64,000 bases of DNA. Origin: Mesorhizobium prunaredense (GTDB lineage: Bacteria > Pseudomonadota > Alphaproteobacteria > Rhizobiales > Rhizobiaceae). Positions 7,110-14,822 of the stretch are shown here, piece by piece (the stretch's first letter is position 1; every line of letters starts with the position of its first letter). Both the position numbers and the translations under genes were made by a program. The notes beneath the pieces are model-generated. The model saw only the letters and a list, made by a program, of their open reading frames with translations. It had not been told where the DNA came from and searched no databases. The stretch is taken from the NCBI RefSeq assembly GCF_900156895.1, contig NZ_FTPD01000013.1:1-64000 (forward strand). Reading direction: 5' to 3'.

Positions 7110-7916
7110 TCAGGCCTTGTCGGGGTGCTCGATCTCGGTGTAGAGGTCGCCCTGGGCGGCGCCTGACCCTGCGCGGCCCCCGCCCGGCCCTCGCAGCACC
7201 CATGCCGCTCCCACCGCGAGCATAGCGCCGGCCAGTGGACCCGCCACGTAGACCCAGTAGCTCGTGAAATCGGTGCCGACAAGATTCGGCCCGAACGTGC
7301 GCGCGGGGTTCATCGACGCACCGGAGATCGGACTTCCCCAGAGGCCCGCGAGCGCGATGTAGGCCCCGACCCCGATCGCCCCGAAGACGCCGATGTTCTG
7401 CGCTCCGGATGCGGTGCCGAGAATGACGCTGACGAGCCCGAACGTCAGCACCGCCTCCATCAGGAACGCGCTGCCCGCCGAGTAGCCTGCCACCGGATAG
7501 TTCGACCCGTAGGTCGCCGAGACGTTGATCACAGCGTGCAGGAACAGCGCCGCGAGAGTGGCGCCGATCAGCTGCGCGATGATGTACCCGGGCACGCGAC
7601 GCCACGGGAAGTCGCCGCGTAGCGAGAAGGCAACGCTGACGGCGGGATTCAAGTGCGCGCCGGAGACTTTGCCCATAAACAGGATGACCGCCATCACCAT
7701 CAGCCCGGGCGCGACCACTGCCGCGCTACGGTCGATGGTGTTGGGAAACGCCTGCCCCATCATCCCGCCGCCAGCGGCGACGAGGACGAGGAAAAACGTC
7801 CCCAGCAGCTCCGAGAACAGCCTGCGCCACTCCTGCTTCGGATCAGCGAAGTTCGCGAACGTGTCGACCAACGACTGCTCGTACCTTTGGATAAGATGTT
7901 GGTCAGGGGCACTCAT
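7110..7916 (-). CDS. aquaporin (MIP family channel)
   Basis: 268 residues from the ATG at 7916. Both half-helix NPA boxes are present (AHLNPAVSVAF and ASMNPARTFGP), with six hydrophobic spans and the expected duplicated three-helix plan. The NPAR motif in the second half fits water-selective or orthodox aquaporins rather than glycerol facilitators. There is an N-terminal cytoplasmic extension of about 30 residues. The DNA is more uniformly GC-rich than its neighbours and the gene abuts a hypothetical gene without a clear start, suggesting acquisition together with the divergent DUF2252 gene. Confidence 0.9.
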   Translation of the reverse strand: MSAPDQHLIQRYEQSLVDTFANFADPKQEWRRLFSELLGTFFLVLVAAGGGMMGQAFPNTIDRSAAVVAPGLMVMAVILFMGKVSGAHLNPAVSVAFSLRGDFPWRRVPGYIIAQLIGATLAALFLHAVINVSATYGSNYPVAGYSAGSAFLMEAVLTFGLVSVILGTASGAQNIGVFGAIGVGAYIALAGLWGSPISGASMNPARTFGPNLVGTDFTSYWVYVAGPLAGAMLAVGAAWVLRGPGGGRAGSGAAQGDLYTEIEHPDKA

Positions 7917-8244
7917 CACGATGACTTCTACTCGTCAGTCGGGGGCGTGAGCGTCAGCAATTCGATGAACGATCGGGCCTGAGGCACTATAGGGCGACGC
8001 TACGCAAAGAGCCGCACGCGGTCAACCGTGAAACGGAGAGCGGGAGGCTTGTCAACATGGGTCTTCGCCCCTCCACGTGTCGCAAGGTGACTGACCGACG
8101 CTTCGCCATCTCACGCTCCTTCAACGCACGCCACCCGTCCGGCGGCTGGGCGTGCGGGGGCGCGCGATCGGATGGAGCCTTTGACGGCGACATGAGAAGG
8201 GGTGATAGTTCGAGCACGGCATCGCCACAAAGAAAGGGGGGCCG

Positions 8245-9672
8245 ATGAGCAGAGTCGAGGCAGGCCGGCCCAAGGTCGTCCCGCACTTCACCCCGGCCGA
8301 GCGTGCGGCGCGCGGCAAGGCAGCGCGGGTTGAGATACCGCGGGCGCTCCAGGCAGAGATCGAGATCTCAAAGGATCGGGATCCGGTTGCCTTGCTCGAG
8401 GAGCAGACTGTCACGCGCTTGCCCGAGTTGGTGCCGACCCGGTACGGTCGGATGCTCGCGTCAGCGTTCGCCTTCTATCGCGGCGGCGCGCTGATTATGG
8501 CTGCGGATCTCTCGCGGACGCCGAACTCAGGCATCCGCACCCAGCTGTGCGGCGATGCGCACCTCTCGAACTTCGGCGCGTTCGGCTCGCCGGAGCGGAC
8601 CCTCGTCTTTGACGTCAATGACTTCGACGAGACAACGCCGGGGCCGTGGGAGTGGGACGTGAAGCGCTTGGCGGCGAGCTTCGCGATCGCGGGCCGCGAC
8701 AACAGCTTCTCGCACAAGGAACGAGCGCATGCCGTCTTGGCCACGATCCGCTCGTACCGGGAGGCGATGCACGGCTTTGCCGCGATGCGCAATCTTCAGG
8801 TCTGGTACGCCAGCCTCCAGATGGAGCAGGTGCTGCGCGAATTTTCGGCCGGGGTCGACGTGAAACAGCTTAAGCGGGCAGAGGCCGACGTCGCCAAGGC
8901 ACGTACGCGCGACAGCATGCACTCCTACGAGAAGCTGACCCACCTCGTCGATGGCGAACCCCGCATCATCAATGACCCGCCGCTCATCGTGCCGATCGTC
9001 GAGCTGATACCCCCGGGCCAGAGCCGCGACCAGATTGAGAACGAGATCCGAGACCTGTTCGGTGCCTACCGGCGCACGCTGGCCAGCGACCGGCGCGTCC
9101 TGCTCGAGCAGTTTCGCTACGTAGACCAAGCTCGCAAGGTAGTCGGGGTCGGGAGCGTCGGCACCCGCGACCGGATCGCCCTCTTCCTGGGCACCGACGA
9201 CCGAGATCCGCTCTTCCTACAGGTTAAGGAGGCGCAACCGTCGGTACTCGAGCGGTTCGTGGGCAAAAGCGAATACGCAACCCACGGCGAGCGGGTTGTC
9301 GCAGGGCAGCAGCTGATGCAGGCCGCCACCGATATCTTCGTCGGCTGGCAGCACATCAAGTCCCCGCTCGACGGGCAGGAACGAGACTTCTACGTGCGCC
9401 AATTGAAGGACTGGAAGATGTCACTGGTGATCGAGGCGATGAGCCCGCCCGCCCTGGCCGCGTACGGGAAGGCCTGCGGCTGGACGCTCGCGCGTGCCCA
9501 CGCACGCTCGGGCGACCGAATCGCGATCAGCGCGTACCTCGGCAAGTCGGATGCCTTCGACCGGGCTATGGCCTCGTTCGCCGAGACGTACGCCGACCAG
9601 AACGAGTTGGACTTCGCGGCGCTCCAGGCCGCCGTCGCCTCGGGCCGGGTGAAGGCCGATACGGGTGTCTGA
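8245..9672 (+). CDS. DUF2252 family protein
   Basis: 475 residues. Typical DUF2252 features are seen: MLASAFAFYRGGALIMAADL near 75, then CGDAHLSNFGAFGSPER (about 101-117), DVNDFDETTPGPWEWDVKRLAAS, and a C-terminal AYGKACGWTLARAHARSGD. The GDAHLSNFG and DFD motifs recall the catalytic elements of aminoglycoside-kinase-like folds, but no activity is established. GGGGGG lies a few bases before the ATG. Found mostly in actinobacteria and scattered proteobacteria, and GC-rich here like the divergent aquaporin. Confidence 0.85.
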   Translation: MSRVEAGRPKVVPHFTPAERAARGKAARVEIPRALQAEIEISKDRDPVALLEEQTVTRLPELVPTRYGRMLASAFAFYRGGALIMAADLSRTPNSGIRTQLCGDAHLSNFGAFGSPERTLVFDVNDFDETTPGPWEWDVKRLAASFAIAGRDNSFSHKERAHAVLATIRSYREAMHGFAAMRNLQVWYASLQMEQVLREFSAGVDVKQLKRAEADVAKARTRDSMHSYEKLTHLVDGEPRIINDPPLIVPIVELIPPGQSRDQIENEIRDLFGAYRRTLASDRRVLLEQFRYVDQARKVVGVGSVGTRDRIALFLGTDDRDPLFLQVKEAQPSVLERFVGKSEYATHGERVVAGQQLMQAATDIFVGWQHIKSPLDGQERDFYVRQLKDWKMSLVIEAMSPPALAAYGKACGWTLARAHARSGDRIAISAYLGKSDAFDRAMASFAETYADQNELDFAALQAAVASGRVKADTGV

Positions 9673-9792
9673 CGGGCGGGTACATCAGCGCGATGCTGGG
9701 ACTAGCCGTTTTACGCTTGGAGACCCCACACTCTACGGGGTCCGGGCTACAGGGTCCGGGCGCGAGAACCTTGGAGACTGTCACGCAGGTCG

Positions 9793-10278
9793 TCATTCAC
9801 CGGATCGGCGGTTGCTTCGCGCTTCAGCGCGCTTCCTGTCGGCCTTGCCAAATTCCGTCATTATGTTGACCAAGACGCTGCCCGTCCAACCGAACGTAAA
9901 GAGCCCCGACATGGCTATGATGGGTCCGATCAGACGCCATTGATCGGGCAGACTGACATTGCCTTCGCCCAGCGTCGTGTAGCTTTCCAGAACGAAAAAG
10001 TAGCTGTCACGCATTGACGGAATCAACCCAGATGCAGACACAGGGACTGCCCAGAAAAGTGTTTCCAAGAAGTGGAGAGCGCCAAGAGAACCTATTGTGA
10101 AGGCTAGCACTATGTTGATTCTCCACCGCGGCGTGATCTCACTTATTCGTATCCACGATCCGATGAAACGCTGGTTGATGATTCTGATTCCAATCCCGTG
10201 CACGAAGATTACTAGTATCATGCCCAAGGTTCCGAGAATGATTTCCAACAGGGGGTTCGAAGTCAAAAGTGCGTCCAT
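9793..10278 (-). CDS. two-helix ion channel-like protein (Ion_trans_2 type)
   Basis: 161 residues: helix about 9-32, helix about 54-78, a pore segment with ESYTTLGEGNVSLP, and a final helix (IIAMSGLFTFGWTGSVLVNIM). Same architecture as the 1247-1693 product, but with TTLGEGN in place of the canonical TVGYGD, so potassium selectivity is doubtful. The C-terminus is basic (KADRKRAEARSNRR). The ATG at 10278 is the only reasonable start. Confidence 0.75.
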   Translation of the reverse strand: MDALLTSNPLLEIILGTLGMILVIFVHGIGIRIINQRFIGSWIRISEITPRWRINIVLAFTIGSLGALHFLETLFWAVPVSASGLIPSMRDSYFFVLESYTTLGEGNVSLPDQWRLIGPIIAMSGLFTFGWTGSVLVNIMTEFGKADRKRAEARSNRRSGE

Positions 10279-10897
10279 CGCGATATCCTAACATCCGGTC
10301 AGAGCTGAGTTGCTTAAGCAAAGAACCTAAGCTTCATGTTCAAACGTATTTTCTTGATGTTAATTGGTATTAGTCTTCCGTTGTCCCTCGGTGAATATCT
10401 AGACTGTCGCTGCCCGGTGCGAACCAAGCTCTCGACTACTTGCGTGGGCGCTGAACCGGAAATCGGGTCACGTCTAGCGACTTTCCGTTCGTAGAGCCTT
10501 GCTCAATTTTCTTTCAAAGCTGGCGAATGCGATCTCACGTTGGTAACGTAGTGGTTGACCTGCTCAGTCTGTAAAAGTGACCCAGAGTTGTGCAACGATA
10601 AGTCAACGATGAAAAATCAACACTGCAGAGATGAGGGCATAGCGCACGGCTCCCATTTGTCTCGGACCCGCTGGCGGCTGTTCAAACGGAATCCCAGCGG
10701 ACTGTGGCTGGCCTTGGCGTTTGTCGTCATTCACAAAGGATTTGCGAGGCAGCGCCAGCCGCCAAGTCAACGACCGCTTCACGTCTGAAAGCGTCACTTT
10801 GATGGAGCGCCCCTCAAGGTCAGGAGATGGCGCTACCTGCTCGTTCCGGTCGACAAGACGAATGGCAACATTCCACCCTGAGCGGCCCTACGGCTCC
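10279..10897. other. intergenic stretch with no gene recognised
   Basis: Frames here lack start sites and sensible composition. The right end (10827-10877) is the first copy of a ~50-bp repeat. 10320-10420 is AT-richer and may hold the promoter of the minus-strand channel gene. Confidence 0.4.
10827..10877 (+). repeat. ~50-bp dispersed repeat, copy 1
   Basis: This segment and 12274-12323 are alike over about 50 bases with only four or five differences, and diverge abruptly on both sides. In the + frame both read WRYLLVPVD(K/E)T.GNIPP; here a stop follows directly, as at the C-terminus of a protein. The parent gene was not identified. Confidence 0.6.
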
Positions 10898-10926
10898 GGT
10901 ACCAAGTGTTAGATTTTGACCACTAG
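10898..10926. repeat. left arm of 29-bp inverted repeat
   Basis: Pairs with 11259-11287 in inverted orientation, 25 of 29 positions identical, outer ends GGTACC on both sides. The stop codon of the ligase fragment lies inside this arm. Confidence 0.7.
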
Positions 10927-11262
10927 CTTTCGTCCCAAAAATCCTGCAGCGATGCGTGCCGAAGGTCTTTCTCGCCCCGGAGGTGCTTCACGCGGGCTTT
11001 GATCCCCGGCTTGACCCACTGCGTTGCCGGCCGCTTTGGGATGTCCTTGGGCGGTGGCCCGGCATGTTCCTGGACCCGCTTCCATAGCCGCTCCCGCATC
11101 TCGCGGTTGACGCTGACGAAGGCACTGCCGACATATTTCCGAGTTCCCGGCTGGGCCATCAGAGCAAACGCGGGCTTGCCCCTCTCGCGTTCGACGCCGA
11201 GAAGTTCAAACTCGCTTTCCGTGAACGACTTGGTTTTCAGCCAATTGGTGAAAGCCGCCTAG
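10923..11262 (-). pseudogene. C-terminal fragment of LigD-type ATP-dependent DNA ligase
   Basis: Translating 11262-10923 gives about 110 residues. They begin AAFTNWLKTKSFTESEFELLG, pass through GTRKYVGSAFVSVN, and end RGEKDLRHASLQDFWDES. This matches the OB-fold/C-terminal region of LigD-like non-homologous end-joining ligases. The catalytic nucleotidyltransferase domain with the KxDG lysine is absent, and an in-frame TAG stands directly upstream. The fragment fills the space between the two 29-bp inverted repeat arms, so it looks like captured or stranded debris and cannot be an active ligase. Confidence 0.75.
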
Positions 11263-11287
11263 TGGTTAAATTCTGACGCTTGGTACC
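11259..11287. repeat. right arm of 29-bp inverted repeat
   Basis: Inverted partner of 10898-10926 (4 mismatches). The two arms bracket the ligase fragment. No target-site duplication was visible directly outside them. Confidence 0.7.
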
Positions 11288-11572
11288 GACGCTAAATTCC
11301 CGCTACCGACCCTAAGCGGAAGCTCGTTCGCCCCCGGCCGAATTCACGCCCATGACCCAATCCCGACCTTCCTGCGTTGGAATCTTTCCCAAAAGCCGAC
11401 GTTGGGTGCGACCGGCGCTCATGACGCGATCCGCATCTTGCCACACGCGCCCGGCCTCGTTTTTGAATGCGTTGCCACGCGTGTGAGAATTCCCACAGAC
11501 GAACCTACCCACTTCTCATATGCTTTGCGCACCGATCTTGTTCTGACCTGTTCGGTTGAGGAGGAAAATATC
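11288..11572. other. intergenic stretch upstream of the secreted protein
   Basis: No gene seen. TACCGACGCTAAA and TACCGACCCTAA form a short imperfect direct repeat at about 11284-11315, next to the inverted repeat arm. The promoter of the 11573 gene is presumably in the right part. Confidence 0.35.
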
Positions 11573-11920
11573 ATGCACAGATACACGGTCCTTGCAGCGC
11601 TTTGCGTGACGACGGGCTACGCCTCTGCAGGTGAACTGGACCCCCTACAAGGAGGGAGTATCGATCTCGGCGGTTTTCAAGGCGTCGTCTATTATACGGA
11701 AGCCGATAACAGCTTCCGGGTGGTCACCACGATCGCTGAAGGCGAGGCGGGCTTGCCTGTGCGCTTCGAGGCAACCCTCGATGAAGGCCAAAGCCTCACG
11801 ATCTCGGTTCCAGGCAGGTTGGACGAGCGCAGCCAAACCGTCGAGATTTCGCGGGCCGGCGGCAAACTCTTCGTGGCAGGAGCCGAGCCCCCTCCCGAAC
11901 TCGTTCGTGCCGGCCATTGA
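11573..11920 (+). CDS. secreted hypothetical protein
   Basis: 115 residues from an ATG that follows GAGGAGG by about 9 bases. MHRYTVLAALCVTTGYASA is a clear Sec signal peptide with an ASA cleavage site. The mature part is beta-rich (GVVYYTEADNSFRVVTTIAEG, VRFEATLDEGQSLTISVPG) and resembles small periplasmic proteins of rhizobia, with no named family. It lies 48 bases before the next small gene and may be co-transcribed with it. Confidence 0.65.
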   Translation: MHRYTVLAALCVTTGYASAGELDPLQGGSIDLGGFQGVVYYTEADNSFRVVTTIAEGEAGLPVRFEATLDEGQSLTISVPGRLDERSQTVEISRAGGKLFVAGAEPPPELVRAGH

Positions 11921-11968
11921 ATCTGTCGCCTCCGAGGACGAACTCGATCTCCGCGAAGGAACAAGACA

Positions 11969-12169
11969 ATGCTTTATACGCTCGTCATTCTGGCTTGCCT
12001 GACATCCGCTCCGGAGGCCTGCGAGTCGCGCGAGTTGATCGTCGGCGATTTGGCCATCCATCCCGGGGCCGCTTTTATACAGGCGCAACCACTTGTCGCC
12101 CAGTGGACCGAAACGCATCCCGCTTTTTTCGTACAACGTTGGCGACTGCTACCTGGTCGTGGGACATGA
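11969..12169 (+). CDS. small rhizobial hypothetical protein
   Basis: 66 residues: MLYTLVILACLTSAPEACESREL then AFIQAQPLVAQWTETHPAFFVQRWRLLPGR. The pattern of an apolar N-terminus, a few Cys, and an AxxWxxxHPxxxVQRW...PGR C-terminus is one I know from short Rhizobiales proteins of unknown role. AAGGAAC precedes the ATG. Likely cotranscribed with 11573-11920. Confidence 0.6.
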   Translation: MLYTLVILACLTSAPEACESRELIVGDLAIHPGAAFIQAQPLVAQWTETHPAFFVQRWRLLPGRGT

Positions 12170-12273
12170 ATGCTGCACTCGTGCAGTTCCGTGCCGGCAC
12201 AGGGCACGACCGCACAGCCGATTCGGCGGTCGGGCGTAGGTCGGGATTGCCAACGCTCCGTGAATGTCGGCAA

Positions 12274-12323
12274 ATGGCGCTACCTGCTCGTTCCGGTCGA
12301 CGAGACAAAAGGCAACATTCCGC
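12274..12323 (+). repeat. ~50-bp dispersed repeat, copy 2
   Basis: Second copy of the segment at 10827-10877. Here it is joined to the interrupted integrase reading frame, marking a rearrangement point. Confidence 0.6.
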
Positions 12324-12462
12324 CAGTAGCGCGGACGCGTTCGCGGACGCGAAGGCCAAACCCGATCAGTTCGCTATCGAACACATAGAAGTCTGTGCCG
12401 TTCGGCTTGGTGGCATCAACCACCCGCTTTGTGATTTTGACTGACTTGGCGCCTTCTGACAT
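12280..12462 (-). pseudogene. N-terminal stub of a tyrosine integrase (DUF4102 type)
   Basis: From the ATG at 12462 the frame reads MSEGAKSVKITKRVVDATKP, then FYVFDSELIGFGLRV. This is the arm-binding N-terminus of island/phage integrases (KLTKRxVDA...WDxELxGFGLRV). After about 40 residues it leaves the family sequence at the dispersed repeat and stops; the catalytic domain with the R-H-R-Y residues is missing. It marks the edge of a decayed integrated element. Confidence 0.75.
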
Positions 12463-12485
12463 TTCCGCTAACCCGGTTTGAGCCT

Positions 12486-12505
12486 CGGGGCACCGCCGGG
12501 GCACC
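12486..12505. repeat. tandem CGGGGCACC pair upstream of the integrase stub
   Basis: Two perfect 9-bp copies, 11 bp apart, 24-43 bases upstream of the integrase start. Such G-rich direct repeats often precede this class of integrase and could be arm-type or excisionase sites. Confidence 0.45.
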
Positions 12506-12774
12506 AACGCCTGCGAAAGCACCGTCTGCGCAGACGGCCATATCGCCAGGCGCGACGACAGACCCTTCTCCAAGCGCGCCGCCGGCGCCGCCGCCTGCGG
12601 TGCCAGCTCCGATGGCGGACCGGCTCAGCCAGTCAGCGAGGCAAGGTTCGCAATTGGAAGATAGCGCGGTGGATACAAAAGCAATGTCAGCCCTTACGAG
12701 CAGGATTTAAGTTAACGGGTCAGTTCCGCGAACGTAGGGCAGTTCCCGAAGCGATGACTGCGTCAATTCTTACC

Positions 12775-12790
12775 TTGCCGCATTGCACAA
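12775..12790. promoter_or_regulatory. TGC-rich palindromic element upstream of nasT
   Basis: TTGCCGCATTGCACAA, 25 bases before the nasT ATG. It differs by one base from the element upstream of exoZ (55773-55788). Confidence 0.5.
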
Positions 12791-12815
12791 TCGCGCGCCG
12801 TGCGCAAAATGCGGC

Positions 12816-13415
12816 ATGATCCGCAAATCCCTCGCCGTCCTGGTGATCGACGAAAACCACATCCGCGCCTCCATCATCGAGGCGGGATTGCGGGAGGCCG
12901 GGCATGAGCAGGTCACGGTCGTTCACGATGTTGCGGGAATAGCGCGGCGCATTGCCGAGATCGAACCGGACGTAATCGTCATCGATCTCGAAAATCCCAA
13001 CCGCGATATGCTTGAAAACATGTTCCAGCTTTCGCGCGTGGTGAAGCGGCCGATCGCCATGTTCGTGGACCGGTCGGATCAGGCTTCAATTGAAGCTGCG
13101 GTGGAAGCGGGGGTCTCCGCCTATGTCGTAGACGGGCTGCGCCAGGAGCGCGTCAAGCCGATTCTCGACATGGCGATCAGCCGCTTCAACGCGTTCTCGC
13201 GGATGGCGCGCGAACTGGAGGAAGCCCGCAGTGAATTGGAGGACCGCAAGGTCATCGACCGCGCCAAGGGCATCCTGATGCGGTCGCGCGGCTTGTCGGA
13301 GGACGCGGCCTATACCCTTCTGCGCAAGACCGCCATGAACCAGAACCGCAAGATCAGCGAAATCGCGCAGAGCCTGGTGACGGCGGCAGGCCTTCTGGAT
13401 CCCGGAGAAAGTTGA
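12816..13415 (+). CDS. nasT: NasT-type ANTAR antitermination regulator
   Basis: 199 residues from the ATG at 12816 (MIRKSLAVLVIDE). Residues 1-120 form a receiver-like domain; about 125-190 form the three-helix ANTAR RNA-binding domain (LEDRKVIDRAKGILMRSRGLSEDAAYTLLRK). In alpha-proteobacteria NasT binds the leader of nitrate assimilation operons and prevents termination, and is held inactive by NasS without nitrate. The next gene is NasS-like and overlaps or abuts it, and a leader with a terminator lies downstream at 14823-14950. A frame start at 12783 would run through the upstream motif and is less likely. Confidence 0.9.
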   Translation: MIRKSLAVLVIDENHIRASIIEAGLREAGHEQVTVVHDVAGIARRIAEIEPDVIVIDLENPNRDMLENMFQLSRVVKRPIAMFVDRSDQASIEAAVEAGVSAYVVDGLRQERVKPILDMAISRFNAFSRMARELEEARSELEDRKVIDRAKGILMRSRGLSEDAAYTLLRKTAMNQNRKISEIAQSLVTAAGLLDPGES

Positions 13416-13417
13416 GC

Positions 13418-14656
13418 ATGGCGGCCGAACACCAGATCAATGCCGGTTTCATACCGCTCTTCGACAGCGCCGTCCTTGTCGCAGCGAGGGAGATCGGCTT
13501 TGCCGCACGCGAAGGCGTCGACCTGACGCTCAGCCGCGAAACGTCCTGGGCCAACATCCGCGACCGCATCGCGATCGGACATTTCGACCTGGCGCATATG
13601 CTGGGGCCGATGCCGATCGCCTGCAATCTGGGGCTCACCCCACTCGCCTCCGACACGATCGTGCCGTTCTCGCTGGGGCTGGGTGGCAACTGCGTAACGG
13701 TTTCGAACACGCTATGGGCGGGAATGGCCGCGCACGGAGCCTTGCCCGATCTCAATCCGGCGCGCGCCGGCAGGGCCTTGGGAGCGCTGATCCGTGAACG
13801 GGCAAATGCCGGTCGCGACCCGCTGCGCTTTGCGGTCGTGCATCCGCACTCCGGACACAATTACGAACTGCGCTACTGGCTCGCCGCCTGCGGCATCGAT
13901 CCGTCGCGCGAAATAGAAATCGTCATCGTGCCGCCGCCCTTCATGGCCGACGCACTCGCCACCGGCAGGATCGACGGCTACTGCGCCGGCGAACCCTGGA
14001 ACAGCGCCTCGGTCGTCGCCGGCACCGGCCATATCGCAACCGTCAAGGCCACCATCTGGAAGACCAGCCCCGAGAAAGTCGTCGGCGTGCGAAAGGCCTG
14101 GGCCGAAAAGCACCCGGAAGCCCTTTCGGCGCTGCTGCGCGCGCTCCATCACGCCGCGCGCTGGTGCCAGGATCCGGCAAACCGCGGCGAACTGGCCGCC
14201 CTGATGGCGCAGCCTTCCTTCCTCGGCCTTTCGCCGGCGCTGCAGATGCCGGTCCTGACCGGACATCTTGCGCTGGGCGGCGGCGCGGAACTGACCGTCG
14301 AGGACTTTTTTCTGCCTTTCGGCAAGGCGGCAAATTTTCCGTGGAAAAGCCACGCGCTGTGGTTCTACACGCAGATGGTCCGTTGGGGGCAGGTCAAGCA
14401 CAGCGCCGCCCACATGGCGCTCGCGCGCGACACCTACCGGCCCGACCTCTATCGCGCAGCGCTAAAGCCGCTCGGCGTCGCCCTGCCGGGGGCCAACGCC
14501 AAGGTCGAGGGGGCGCTGACCGCTGCCACCCCGGTCGGCTCGGCCGGCGCCAGCCTCGTCCTTGGTCCGGATGGTTTCTTCGACGGCCGTATCTTCGATC
14601 CGGACAGGATCGACGACTACCTCGCTATCCGCGACTGGGCGATGCCGACGAGTTGA
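13418..14656 (+). CDS. nasS: NasS nitrate sensor (NrtA/CmpA-like, cytoplasmic)
   Basis: 412 residues, ATG at 13418 two bases after the nasT stop (an in-frame TTG at 13412 would overlap it). The sequence is that of NrtA-family nitrate-binding proteins (INAGFIPLFDSAVLVAAREIG, DLAHMLGPMPIACNLG, GYCAGEPWN, FPWKSHALWFYTQMVRWGQ) but it lacks a signal peptide, as expected for the cytoplasmic sensor NasS. NasS sequesters NasT until nitrate or nitrite binds. The adjacent nasT and the antitermination leader upstream of nrtA support this over a transport role. Confidence 0.9.
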   Translation: MAAEHQINAGFIPLFDSAVLVAAREIGFAAREGVDLTLSRETSWANIRDRIAIGHFDLAHMLGPMPIACNLGLTPLASDTIVPFSLGLGGNCVTVSNTLWAGMAAHGALPDLNPARAGRALGALIRERANAGRDPLRFAVVHPHSGHNYELRYWLAACGIDPSREIEIVIVPPPFMADALATGRIDGYCAGEPWNSASVVAGTGHIATVKATIWKTSPEKVVGVRKAWAEKHPEALSALLRALHHAARWCQDPANRGELAALMAQPSFLGLSPALQMPVLTGHLALGGGAELTVEDFFLPFGKAANFPWKSHALWFYTQMVRWGQVKHSAAHMALARDTYRPDLYRAALKPLGVALPGANAKVEGALTAATPVGSAGASLVLGPDGFFDGRIFDPDRIDDYLAIRDWAMPTS

Positions 14657-14675
14657 GCATTCCTTGCGCACTACC

Positions 14676-14708
14676 GTGCACTGCACAATTTTTGTGCCAC
14701 TGCACAAT
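14676..14708. promoter_or_regulatory. paired palindromic activator-type sites upstream of nrtA
   Basis: GTGCACTGCACAA (14676-14688) and TTGTGC-CACT-GCACAA (14692-14707) lie side by side, centred about 100-125 bp upstream of the sigma54-like promoter at 14807. The position and the TGC...GCA half-sites suit NtrC-type enhancers, though they also match the motif found at exo promoters. Confidence 0.5.
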
Positions 14709-14806
14709 GAACGTGACTGCTGCGTGAGCATCGACAATCCGGCGGCCCAGTCTTCGCGCCCGCGCTATCGATTGTTTTTATTGCAGAATTTGCCGTAAGT
14801 CTAAAC

Positions 14807-14822
14807 TGGCACGGTTCCTGCA
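14807..14822 (+). promoter_or_regulatory. sigma54-type promoter of the nrt-nir-nas operon
   Basis: TGGCACGGTTCCTGCA matches the -24/-12 consensus TGGCACG-N4-TTGC(A/T) at all but one base (CTGC). It is followed by the leader hairpins and nrtA, as expected for nitrogen-controlled genes. Confidence 0.75.

Larger units (their letters stand above)
12463..12815. other. intergenic stretch between integrase stub and nasT
   Basis: No gene and no tRNA recognised. It holds the CGGGGCACC pair at the left and, at 12775-12790, a TTGCCGCATTGCACAA element of the motif family found elsewhere upstream of nrtA and the exo genes. Confidence 0.5.

Noticed and set aside
10279..10897. Small frames such as 10555-10788
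   Set aside because: No ribosome site, no family resemblance and codon use unlike real genes of the window.
12463..12815. tRNA gene as integration target next to the integrase stub
   Set aside because: No cloverleaf with CCA-proximal T-loop sequence was found on either strand.
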